A stretch of 12,491 nt of DNA from an uncultured Clostridia bacterium. Its GTDB lineage: Bacteria; Bacillota_A; Clostridia; Oscillospirales; Acutalibacteraceae. Numbering within the stretch: the stretch's first letter is position 1; every line of letters begins with the position of its first letter. Made by a program: the position numbers and the translations under genes. The notes beneath the pieces were generated by a model. The model made no database searches. It saw nothing but the letters and a program-made list of their open reading frames with translations, and was not told where the DNA came from. The stretch covers positions 1 through 12,491 of the forward strand of contig CALWIE010000200.1 in NCBI GenBank assembly GCA_944380625.1, written 5' to 3'. Shown here piece after piece: positions 6,461 through 12,491 of this stretch.

Positions 6461-6655
6461 ATGAAAAGCAGCAATTCTACCATGGTCCCCGAAGCCAAGG
6501 AAGCCATGAACCGCTTCAAGATGGAGTCCGCCTCCGAGGTGGGCGTCAACCTGAAGCAGGGCTACAACGGCGACCTGACCTCCCGCCAGGCCGGTTCCAT
6601 CGGCGGCCAGATGGTCAAGAAGATGATCGAGTCCTACGAGAAGAGCATGAAGTAA
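6461..6655 (+). CDS. Alpha/beta-type small acid-soluble spore protein (SASP)
   Basis: Proteins of this family coat DNA in the dormant spore, protect it from UV and heat, and are digested to amino acids at germination. The 64-residue product has both conserved blocks: the ESASEVGVNL segment at 22-31 and GDLTSRQAGSIGGQMVKKMI at 37-56 (compare TARSNGSVGGEITKR in Bacillus SspA). The ATG follows AAGGAG (6447-6452) with an eight-base gap. The Glu-Ser-Ala-Ser-Glu at 22-26 lies where the germination protease site normally reads Glu-Ile/Phe-Ala-x-Glu, so the residue after the cut point is Ser rather than a large hydrophobic one. A sigma-G-like promoter lies upstream and a strong terminator follows. 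This gene shows that the organism forms spores. Confidence 0.93.
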   Translation: MKSSNSTMVPEAKEAMNRFKMESASEVGVNLKQGYNGDLTSRQAGSIGGQMVKKMIESYEKSMK

Positions 6656-6674
6656 AACAGCGTCCCAGAGGAAG

Positions 6675-6710
6675 GCGCCCCGCCGGGAAAAGGCGGGGCG
6701 CTTTCCCTTT
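6675..6710. terminator. Intrinsic terminator between SASP and the BofC-like gene
   Basis: A perfect 10-bp GC stem (6675-6684 with 6692-6701), a seven-base loop, then TTTCCCTTT. It begins 20 bases after the SASP stop and ends at the last base before the convergent gene's stop codon. The tail is suited to the plus strand and weaker for the minus strand. Confidence 0.8.
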
Positions 6711-7112
6711 TCAGTTGTAGTCCTCTAAAATGCCCTTGACCTCTGAGAGGTCCTCTGCGAAGATCCCTTCCTCCAGCAGGGCGATGTCCTCCTCCGGCAG
6801 CAGGTAGACGTTCACGTCCGCCGTCAGGCAGGGCCGCGCCTCCCCCAGGCGGAACACGCCGATTTTCCCCTCATACACCGCCACCCGGTAGGGCCCTTCC
6901 TCCTCTGGGGAGGAGGAGGGGCTGCTTTCTTGACTTGCGGTGGCCTTTGGGGTATAATATCTACTGTTGTTTTCGGTGGGTGTCCCCTGGACCGGAACGG
7001 CGGCGCCCTGGCGCACCGCCTGGGCGCCCACGCTCACCACCAGGGCCGCCGCGGTGACGAGTATGGCTGCCATTGTGGCCTTTTTGTAATCTCTGGGCTT
7101 TTTTTCATCCAC
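6711..7112 (-). CDS. Membrane-anchored protein with BofC C-terminal-like domain
   Basis: A 133-residue protein with a short basic N-terminus, one membrane helix at about 13-32 (signal anchor), a Ser/Pro/Thr-rich linker to about residue 72, and a C-terminal domain beginning YRVAVYEGKIGVFRLG and ending LLEEGIFAEDLSEVKGILEDY. That pattern (GKIxVF, LPEED, LxxGI, LLEDY-type end) resembles the C-terminal domain of BofC, a forespore protein that restrains the SpoIVB signalling protease in Bacillus. In Clostridia, similar single-helix proteins exist without known function. The GTG at 7112 is chosen because GAGGTGA (7119-7125 on the complement) lies six bases upstream. The neighbouring spore gene supports a sporulation role. 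Domain identity is from memory of the pattern and is moderately sure. Confidence 0.62.
   Translation of the reverse strand: MDEKKPRDYKKATMAAILVTAAALVVSVGAQAVRQGAAVPVQGTPTENNSRYYTPKATASQESSPSSSPEEEGPYRVAVYEGKIGVFRLGEARPCLTADVNVYLLPEEDIALLEEGIFAEDLSEVKGILEDYN
6930..6958 (+). promoter_or_regulatory. Near-consensus sigma-A promoter inside the BofC-like gene, facing the PBP gene
   Basis: TTGACT (6930-6935), 17 bases, TATAAT (6953-6958). It lies on the strand opposite to the BofC-like gene, within its linker-coding region, and points at the PBP gene, whose GTG is 243 bases beyond the -10. I see no better promoter between 6959 and 7200. The transcript would carry a leader of about 235 nt, of which about 150 nt are antisense to the BofC-like message. 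Confidence 0.7.
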
Positions 7113-7131
7113 TATAAATCACCTCGGCATG

Positions 7132-7161
7132 AAGTATGGGCGGCCCATTCCCGTTTTATGC
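7132..7161 (-). promoter_or_regulatory. Possible sigma-G-like promoter of the BofC-like gene
   Basis: On the minus strand GCATA (complement of 7157-7161) is followed after 18 bases by CATACTT (complement of 7132-7138), close to the forespore pattern GCATA...CATnnTA. The leader would be about 20 bases, just enough to hold the GAGGTGA ribosome site. The motifs are short, so chance is possible. Confidence 0.38.
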
Positions 7162-7200
7162 CAAGAAACCGGCGCTTTTTTGCCCCAAGGAGGAAAGGCA

Positions 7201-9825
7201 GTGCTAGACAAAAAAGATCTCAACCAGTACAACACCAGCGCCCCCCAGGCGCCCTCCCAGCGGACGGAGGGAGAGCTCTCCCAGTCTGCCGCCGCCACCG
7301 CCAAAACCATGGGCGGCATGGTCTGGAAGGCGGTCAAGACCGTCCTGTGCGTGCTGTTTGTCTCGGGGCTTTTGGTGTTCTTGTCCGTGGCCGCGTTCCT
7401 TTTGAGCTTCCGGGACGTGGAGCCCCCGGACCTCTCCGCCATGTCCCTGAGCTATTCCAGCTTTGTGTACCTGGACGACGCCGAGGGGAACTCCACCGAG
7501 TACATGACCATCTACCGGGACGCCAACCGGGAGTGGGTCTCCCTGGGGGACATCCCCACCTATATGAAGACGGCCCAAATCGCCATTGAGGACCACCGCT
7601 TCAGCGAGCACAAGGGCGTGGACTGGTGGAACACCGGCGGCGCCGTGGTCAAGCTGTTCACCGGCGGCAGCGGCGGCGGCTCCACCCTGACCCAGCAGCT
7701 CATCAAGAACATCACCAAGGAGAACCAGGTGAGCATCCTGCGCAAGGTCAAGGAGATTTTTACGGCCTTGAATATGGAGAAGAAGTACTCCAAGCAGCAG
7801 ATCCTGGAGGCCTACCTGAACGTGGTCAACTACGGCGGCCAGAACGAAGGGGTAGAGGCCGCGGCCAAGGCCTACTTCGGCAAGAGCATCGCCGAGTGCT
7901 CCCTGGCCCAGTGCGCCCTGATCGCCGGCATCACCCAAAACCCCGCCCAGTACAACCCCATGGTGTTCCCGGAGGAGGCCAAAGAGCGTGCCTACACCGT
8001 CCTGGACCGGATGTGGAAGCTCTCCGACGGGGACGAGGGCAACGATGAGCTGGTCATCACCGCCGACCTGGAGGGGCAGATCGCCCCCATCACCGAGGAG
8101 GAGTACAACCAGGCCTGCGCCGAGCTGGAGACCATGACCTTCGGCGGCGGCTCCGACGAGAACACGGAGAGCGTGGAAGAGCAGCAGGACACCTCCAAGT
8201 GGAACTGGTATATCGACACCATGTTCTGGGAGATCGTGGACGACCTGACGGAGAAGTACGGCTACTCCAGCGACGCTGCCATCAGCATGATCTACAACTC
8301 CGGCCTGGAGATCCACTGCGCCATGAACTCCCAGATCCAGAACGACCTGGAGCGGATGTTCCTCTACGGGGACTGTATGCCCGAGGACGAGAACATCGAG
8401 GCGGGCCTCTTCGTGATGGACCCCTACTCCGGCCGGGTGATCGCCGTGGTGGGCAGCCGCTATAAGCGCGACGGCGTGCTTCTGGAAAACCGCGCCACCC
8501 AGACCCGCCGGCAGTCCGGCTCCTCCATCAAGCCCCTGAGCGTCTACTCCCTGGGGATCGAGAGCGGCGCCATCACCTACGGCTCCGTTTTGAACGACAG
8601 CCCCATCCCCGGATACTTTGGGGACGACTCCACCCAGGAGGGCCCCCAGAACGTCTCCCGCCAGTACCTGGGCCACCTGAACGTGGACGACGCCATCATG
8701 GTGTCCCAAAACGCCCCGGCGGCCTGGCTGGCCAAAGAGCTCACCCCTGAGGCCTGCTACCAGTGGCTCACGGAGAAGCTCCACTTCACCAGCCTGGAGG
8801 AGGCGGACTCCCACAGCTTGTCCGCCATGGCCCTGGGCGGCCAGACCTACGGCGTCACCGTCCAGGAGATGACTGCGGGCTTCTGTATGTTCGCAAACGG
8901 CGGCCTCTACTACGACCCCTACACCTACACCTACGTGAAGGACCACCAGGGCAATGTGATCCTGGACAACCGGGACAACACCGGCGAGCGGGTCATGTCC
9001 ACAGAGAACGCCACCATCATGAATAAACTTTTGCACCTGCCTGTGACTGGCTACTCCAGCGTGGGCCAGGGCACCGCCGTGAACATCATGTCCGGCATTG
9101 GGGTGGACATGTTCGCAAAAACCGGTACTACCGACAGCGGCAACGACCTGACCTTCGTGGGCGGCACCCCCTACTGCGTGGCGGGCCTGTGGAACGGCTA
9201 CCTCTACCCGGAGACCCTGTACGACAGCAATACCTGTAAGGTGACCTGGCGGGCGGTGATCGAGTACTTGAACAACTACGACTGGTCCGGCAAGCAGTGG
9301 GTCCTCAGCGACAATGTGACCCAGTACACCTTCTGCCGTTCCAGCGGCAAGATCGCCGGCCCCTATTGCTACGATACCGACGTGGGCTGGTACGATTCCA
9401 ACAACCTGCCGGGCCAGTGCAACGGCGGCTCCGACCACGTGTATTCCGGGCCGGCCTCGTCCACCGCGCCCTCTGGCAGCACAAGTCCCGGCACGTCCCC
9501 GGACGCCTCTTCCGGCGCCTCGCCCAGCGCGTCCCCGGGGGCCTCGCCCAGCACATCGCCCTCCGTAACCCCTTCGCCCAGTGAGAGCGGCGGCAGTGAG
9601 AGCAGCGGCAGCGAAAGCAGCGGCAGCTCCACGCCGGAAGTGGTGGTCACTCCCGAGCCCACCCCGGAAGTGGTGGTCACTCCCGAGCCCACCCCAGAAG
9701 TGGTGGTCACCCCCGAGCCCACCCCGGAGGTGGTGGCCACTCCTGAGCCGCCGCCCCCGGAGAGCGTCAGCTCTTCGGCTCCCGCAGGGGACGTCTCCGT
9801 GGACACCCCCTTGGAGGCCCAGTGA
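7201..9825 (+). CDS. Class A penicillin-binding protein (PBP1A type, transglycosylase/transpeptidase)
   Basis: A bifunctional cell-wall enzyme that polymerises lipid II glycan and cross-links peptides outside the membrane. The 874-residue protein has a cytoplasmic N-terminus, one membrane helix (about 47-70), and a GT51 domain with catalytic Glu130 in EDHRFSEHKGVDWW, GGSTLTQQLIKN at 159-170 and EKKYSKQQILEAYLNVVNYG. An acidic linker follows, then a transpeptidase domain with Ser441 in SSIK (441-444), SQN (502-504) and KTGTT (640-644). A Cys-containing segment (CRSSGKIAGPYC) closes the core as in other Firmicutes PBP1A proteins. Residues about 753-874 form a Ser/Pro/Thr/Gly/Glu-rich tail with four TPEVVVTPEP units, probably extended within the wall. 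The GTG at 7201 has AAGGAGG (7187-7193) seven bases before it. An earlier in-frame ATG at 7129 adds 24 residues without a ribosome site. Confidence 0.95.
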   Translation: MLDKKDLNQYNTSAPQAPSQRTEGELSQSAAATAKTMGGMVWKAVKTVLCVLFVSGLLVFLSVAAFLLSFRDVEPPDLSAMSLSYSSFVYLDDAEGNSTEYMTIYRDANREWVSLGDIPTYMKTAQIAIEDHRFSEHKGVDWWNTGGAVVKLFTGGSGGGSTLTQQLIKNITKENQVSILRKVKEIFTALNMEKKYSKQQILEAYLNVVNYGGQNEGVEAAAKAYFGKSIAECSLAQCALIAGITQNPAQYNPMVFPEEAKERAYTVLDRMWKLSDGDEGNDELVITADLEGQIAPITEEEYNQACAELETMTFGGGSDENTESVEEQQDTSKWNWYIDTMFWEIVDDLTEKYGYSSDAAISMIYNSGLEIHCAMNSQIQNDLERMFLYGDCMPEDENIEAGLFVMDPYSGRVIAVVGSRYKRDGVLLENRATQTRRQSGSSIKPLSVYSLGIESGAITYGSVLNDSPIPGYFGDDSTQEGPQNVSRQYLGHLNVDDAIMVSQNAPAAWLAKELTPEACYQWLTEKLHFTSLEEADSHSLSAMALGGQTYGVTVQEMTAGFCMFANGGLYYDPYTYTYVKDHQGNVILDNRDNTGERVMSTENATIMNKLLHLPVTGYSSVGQGTAVNIMSGIGVDMFAKTGTTDSGNDLTFVGGTPYCVAGLWNGYLYPETLYDSNTCKVTWRAVIEYLNNYDWSGKQWVLSDNVTQYTFCRSSGKIAGPYCYDTDVGWYDSNNLPGQCNGGSDHVYSGPASSTAPSGSTSPGTSPDASSGASPSASPGASPSTSPSVTPSPSESGGSESSGSESSGSSTPEVVVTPEPTPEVVVTPEPTPEVVVTPEPTPEVVATPEPPPPESVSSSAPAGDVSVDTPLEAQ
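9631..9750 (+). repeat. Four 30-bp tandem repeats in the PBP tail
   Basis: Units at 9631-9660, 9661-9690, 9691-9720 and 9721-9750 encode TPEVVVTPEP, with the last reading TPEVVATPEP. Units 1-3 differ by only one to three bases, mostly at third codon positions, while unit 4 has diverged more. The length is a multiple of three, so copy-number change keeps the frame. Confidence 0.92.
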
Positions 9826-9848
9826 CCCGGTTTTTGGATATGTGTGCG

Positions 9849-9887
9849 AAAACTGCCGGCAGGGCTTTGGGCCCTTCGGCAGTTTTT
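9849..9887 (+). terminator. Intrinsic terminator of the PBP gene
   Basis: AAAACTGCCG (9849-9858) pairs with CGGCAG (9877-9882) and the T5 run. A second inner stem AGGGC/GCCCT (9861-9865 with 9871-9875) caps it. It begins 24 bases after the PBP stop. Confidence 0.85.
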
Positions 9888-9900
9888 CTCGTCCCAAGGG

Positions 9901-9929
9901 TTGATTTTTTCCTCTCCCTGTGGTAAACT
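9901..9929 (+). promoter_or_regulatory. Sigma-A promoter of the ACT-hom-thrB operon
   Basis: TTGATT (9901-9906), a 17-base spacer ending in TGG, then TAAACT (9924-9929), an extended -10. Transcription would start near 9936. Between this point and the gene is an imperfect palindrome, ACAAA (9945-9949) and TTTGT (9955-9959) with a five-base spacer, which could be a regulator site. Confidence 0.65.
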
Positions 9930-9968
9930 GTTCGCTGTGACAAGACAAACGTATTTTGTAGGTGAACA

Positions 9969-10406
9969 ATGAAAAACGATTCTTACCTTGTTGTGGACGA
10001 AAAAGCCCTTCCAGACGTGTACCAAAAGGTGGTGCGCGCCAACGCCCTTTTAGAGAGCGGCGAGGCGGCCACGGCCTCTGAGGCGGTGCGGCTGGCGGGC
10101 ATTTCCCGCAGCGTCTATTACAAATACCGGGACTCGGTCTTCCCCTACTCCCAAAAGGCCTCCTCGGGCATCCTCACCGTCCAGGTGATCCTCATGGACC
10201 GGCCCGGGGCCCTGGTGAGCCTTTTGACGGTGTTCTACCAGCAGGGGGCCAACATCCTCACCGTAAACCAGAACATCCCCGTAAAGGGGCGGGCCTTTGT
10301 GTCCATTTCCGCCCGGGCGGATAAGCTGGCGGTGGACCCCGGGGACTTTATCGAATTGCTTCTCCAAGTGGAGGGCGTCATCAAGATCGACAGCATCATG
10401 GATTAA
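9969..10406 (+). CDS. ACT domain protein with N-terminal HTH-like segment (PheB/UPF0735 type)
   Basis: A 145-residue protein in two parts. Residues about 36-56 (ASEAVRLAGISRSVYYKYRD) look like a helix-turn-helix. Residues about 67-145 form an ACT domain with DRPG at 77-80, the loop that binds amino acids in this fold, and GANILTVNQNIPVKG following. This is the layout of the PheB/UPF0735 family, encoded beside aromatic or threonine synthesis genes in Firmicutes. Its exact role is not established. Here it leads an operon with homoserine dehydrogenase and kinase, so it may sense threonine or a related amino acid and adjust the pathway (inference). The ATG at 9969 has TAGGTGA close upstream. The stop is 47 bases before hom. 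Confidence 0.85.
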   Translation: MKNDSYLVVDEKALPDVYQKVVRANALLESGEAATASEAVRLAGISRSVYYKYRDSVFPYSQKASSGILTVQVILMDRPGALVSLLTVFYQQGANILTVNQNIPVKGRAFVSISARADKLAVDPGDFIELLLQVEGVIKIDSIMD

Positions 10407-10417
10407 AGGATTTAAGC

Positions 10418-10432
10418 CCGGCCTCGGGCCGG
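10418..10432 (+). other. Intercistronic GC hairpin between ACT gene and hom
   Basis: CCGGCC (10418-10423) pairs with GGCCGG (10427-10432) around a three-base loop. No T-run follows, so it is not a terminator. It lies 21 bases before the hom ATG and could tune mRNA stability or hom translation. Confidence 0.5.
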
Positions 10433-10453
10433 CGCGGAAAGGAATGGTGGCAT

Positions 10454-11704
10454 ATGGCGGAGATCGCGGTGCTGGGCCACGGCGTGGTGGGCTCCGGCGT
10501 GCTGGAGGTGCTGCTCACCCACGGGGACAGCATTTCCAAGCGGGCAAAGGAGGAGATCCACGTCAAGCGCATCCTGGATCTGCGGGAATTTCCCCACCTG
10601 CCCTACAGCGGGCTTTTCACAAAGGATTTTTCCTCCATTTTGAACGACCCGGACATCCGGATCGTGGTGGAGGTCATGGGGGGGCTGGAGCCGGCCTTCT
10701 CCTACGCCAAGGCGTGCCTGGAAAACGGCAAGAGCGTGGTCACCTCCAACAAGGAGCTGGTGGCCCAAAAGGGCGCCGAGCTCTTGGCCCTGGCCCAAAA
10801 GAACAACCTGAATTTCCTCTTCGAGGCCAGTGTGGGCGGGGGCATCCCCATCATCCGGCCCATCAGCCAGTGCCTGGCCGCCAACGAGGTCACGGAGATC
10901 GCCGGGATCTTAAACGGCACCACCAACTTCATCCTCACCAAGATGATCCGGGAGGGCATGGCCTTCTCCGACGCCCTTGCCCTGGCCCAGCAGCTGGGCT
11001 ACGCCGAGCGGGACCCTTCCGCCGATGTGGAGGGCGTCGACGCCTGCCGGAAGATCTGCATCCTGGCGTCCCTGGCCTACGGCACCCACGTGTACCCGGA
11101 AGGGGTTCACACCGAGGGCATCACCGCCATCACCCGGGAGGACGTGGGCTACGCCGCCGCCTGGGGAGGGGTCATCAAGCTCATCGGCGAGGCGAAAATG
11201 CTGGAGAACGGGAAACTGCACATCCTGGTTTCGCCCATGTTCATCTCCCGGGAGAGCCAGCTTGCCAGTGTGGACGACGTGTTCAACGGCATCCTGGTCC
11301 GGGGGGACGCCACCGGCGACGTGGTGTTTTACGGGAAGGGGGCGGGCAAGCTCCCCACCGCCAGCGCCGTGGTGGCCGATGTGATCGACTGCGTGCGGCA
11401 CCTGCGCTCCAACCGGAAAATCCTCTTCTGGGAGGACGCCAAGCCCGACTATATCGAACCCTGGGAGGACACCCCCCAAGACGTGTTCGTGCGGGTGGCG
11501 GGGGAGGGGGACCCGGACAGCCTGTTCGACCGGGCCCAGGCCGTTTTCCCCGAAGCCCAGCGGCTCATCCGCCGGGACGAGGCCCCGGGAGAGGCGGGCT
11601 TTACCATCTCCCAGGTCTCCGAAAACCAGCTGCGGGGGAAGGCCGCCGCCCTGAAAGAGGCGGGCCTCACCCTCCAAAACCGCGTGCGCATCGCGGATTT
11701 TTAA
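10454..11704 (+). CDS. hom: Homoserine dehydrogenase
   Basis: It reduces aspartate semialdehyde to homoserine with NAD(P)H, the branch point to threonine and methionine. The 416-aa protein has an N-terminal Rossmann motif GHGVVG at 8-13, TSNKELVA with Lys100, GGGIPIIRPI, and AGILNGTTNFILTKM. The catalytic pair is Asp196 and Lys200 in EGVDACRKICIL, the same four-residue spacing as Asp219/Lys223 in yeast. From about residue 335 to the end is a C-terminal ACT domain (VFVRVAGEGDPDSLFDRAQ...), usually the site of threonine feedback control. The length is slightly short of the common 425-430 residues. The ATG at 10454 follows AAAGGAA/GGTGG. It is the second gene of the operon, and thrB starts 13 bases after its stop. 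Confidence 0.96.
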   Translation: MAEIAVLGHGVVGSGVLEVLLTHGDSISKRAKEEIHVKRILDLREFPHLPYSGLFTKDFSSILNDPDIRIVVEVMGGLEPAFSYAKACLENGKSVVTSNKELVAQKGAELLALAQKNNLNFLFEASVGGGIPIIRPISQCLAANEVTEIAGILNGTTNFILTKMIREGMAFSDALALAQQLGYAERDPSADVEGVDACRKICILASLAYGTHVYPEGVHTEGITAITREDVGYAAAWGGVIKLIGEAKMLENGKLHILVSPMFISRESQLASVDDVFNGILVRGDATGDVVFYGKGAGKLPTASAVVADVIDCVRHLRSNRKILFWEDAKPDYIEPWEDTPQDVFVRVAGEGDPDSLFDRAQAVFPEAQRLIRRDEAPGEAGFTISQVSENQLRGKAAALKEAGLTLQNRVRIADF

Positions 11705-11717
11705 AGGGGGCGGACAA

Positions 11718-12491
11718 ATGATACGAATCGACGTGCCGGCCACCAGCGCCAATCTGGGTTCCGGCTTTGACTCCCTGGGCATCGCCCTGACCATGCAGAA
11801 CCGGGTGTGGATGGAGGAGTCCGACACCCTGGAGATCACCTGCACGGACGACACCAAGGTCCCCACCGACGAAAGCAACCTGATCTTCTGGGCGGCCAGC
11901 CACCTGTACGAGATCTGCGGCAAAAAGCTTCCGGGGCTGAAGATCATCCAGGAGAACAACATCCCCATGGCCCGGGGGCTGGGCTCCAGCTCCGCCTGTA
12001 TCGTGGCGGGCATTCTGGGTGCCAACCGCTTTATGGGCAACCCCTTGTCCCACTCGGACCTCATCAACCTGGCGGCCCAGATCGAGGGCCACCCGGACAA
12101 CACCAGCCCGGCCCTCTCCGGGGGGTTGGTTGCCTCCGCCATGGAGGGCAAGCGGGTCTACAGCGTAAGCGTCCCCGTTTCGGAGAAGATCCGCTTCGCC
12201 GTGATGATCCCCCCCTTTGAGCTCAAAACCGAGGAGGCCAGGGCGGCTCTGCCCAAGACCTATTCCCGGGAGGACGCGGTGTACAACCTGTCCCGCTCCG
12301 GCCTGATGACGGCCTCCCTCTTTTCCGGTAACCTGCAGAACCTTCGGGTGGCCGTCCAGGACAGGATCCACCAGCCCTACCGCTCCGGCCTCATCGGCCA
12401 CTACGACGACGTGTTCCGCATGAGCTACGAGCTGGGGTCCCTGGGCACCTACGTCAGCGGCGCGGGGCCCACCATCATCGCCATGATCGAC
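11718..12491 (+). CDS. thrB: Homoserine kinase (3' partial)
   Basis: It phosphorylates homoserine to O-phosphohomoserine, the step before threonine synthase. The visible 258 residues run off the right edge; full-length enzymes are about 300. The GHMP-kinase signature PMARGLGSSSAC lies at 83-94, after the N-terminal PATSANLGSGFDSLGIAL (7-24), and EGHPDN follows. VSGAGPTIIAMID at the edge is the conserved C-terminal motif of GHMP kinases. The ATG at 11718 lies behind a GGGGGCGGA purine stretch, 13 bases after hom, so the two are co-transcribed. No frameshift or unusual residue is seen. Confidence 0.95.
   Translation, partial: MIRIDVPATSANLGSGFDSLGIALTMQNRVWMEESDTLEITCTDDTKVPTDESNLIFWAASHLYEICGKKLPGLKIIQENNIPMARGLGSSSACIVAGILGANRFMGNPLSHSDLINLAAQIEGHPDNTSPALSGGLVASAMEGKRVYSVSVPVSEKIRFAVMIPPFELKTEEARAALPKTYSREDAVYNLSRSGLMTASLFSGNLQNLRVAVQDRIHQPYRSGLIGHYDDVFRMSYELGSLGTYVSGAGPTIIAMID

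Noticed and set aside
9631..9750. Tandem 30-bp repeats as a CRISPR array
   Set aside because: The units abut with no spacers, stay in frame and encode part of the PBP tail.
9930..9968. Riboswitch or T-box leader before the threonine operon
   Set aside because: The leader is only about 35 bases, with no room for a T-box or aptamer, and no terminator/antiterminator pair is present.
7204..9969. A 921-codon open frame on the minus strand, antisense to the PBP gene
   Set aside because: It is rich in Gly, His, Val, Ala and Arg with no recognisable domain, and it mirrors the PBP codons. Such shadow frames are common in GC-rich DNA. The plus-strand PBP carries all catalytic motifs.
10297..11721. 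Long plus-strand frame overlapping hom in another phase
   Set aside because: Composition is Gly/Arg/Pro/His-rich without motifs. Hom in the correct frame has its full catalytic set.
10910..12151. 413-codon minus-strand frame across hom and thrB
   Set aside because: No domain or ribosome site is seen, and it lies wholly antisense to two well-supported genes.

Overview
This GC-rich window (by eye roughly 60-65% G+C) comes from a spore-forming member of the Clostridia, most likely near the Oscillospiraceae/Ruminococcaceae. The reasons are an alpha/beta-type small acid-soluble spore protein, a type III pantothenate kinase, GTG/TTG starts behind strong AGGAGG/GAGGTGA ribosome sites, and Firmicutes-style class A penicillin-binding protein and homoserine-pathway genes. 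Taxonomy is inferred from gene content, not from a search. Almost all of the sequence is coding. No gap between genes reaches 300 bases, and no tRNA, rRNA, insertion sequence, prophage or CRISPR array is visible.

Layout. 1-160: the end of a zinc-ribbon protein and a strong two-way terminator. 157-2293: coaBC (minus) and coaX (plus), which together cover three steps of coenzyme A synthesis (pantothenate kinase, phosphopantothenoylcysteine synthetase and decarboxylase). They diverge from two well-formed sigma-A promoters whose -35 boxes face each other. 2337-3830: a monocistronic MATE-family efflux transporter with its own promoter and terminator. 3979-5172: a stand-alone glycerate kinase with a terminator. 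5218-6361: a small operon of a Cro/CI-type (XRE) repressor followed by two related four-helix membrane proteins. Its strong promoter is overlapped by a set of palindromes that look like an autoregulatory operator.

6387-7161 is a sporulation patch: a spore DNA-coating protein with a sigma-G-like promoter, convergent with a membrane-anchored protein that resembles the C-terminal domain of BofC and also has a possible sigma-G-like promoter. 7201-9887: a class A penicillin-binding protein with a long Ser/Pro/Thr-rich tail ending in four 30-bp tandem repeats. Its best promoter lies inside the opposing BofC-like gene, which would give a leader of about 240 nt antisense to that gene. 9901-12491: the start of a threonine-pathway operon, with an HTH+ACT domain protein (PheB/UPF0735 type), homoserine dehydrogenase (hom) and homoserine kinase (thrB, cut by the window end).

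Most genes are ordinary housekeeping genes. The least described parts are the XRE plus paired-membrane-protein operon, the antisense leader between the PBP and the BofC-like gene, the repeat tail of the PBP, and the altered germination-protease site in the spore protein. I see no clear exotic defence, mobile or RNA-guided system.
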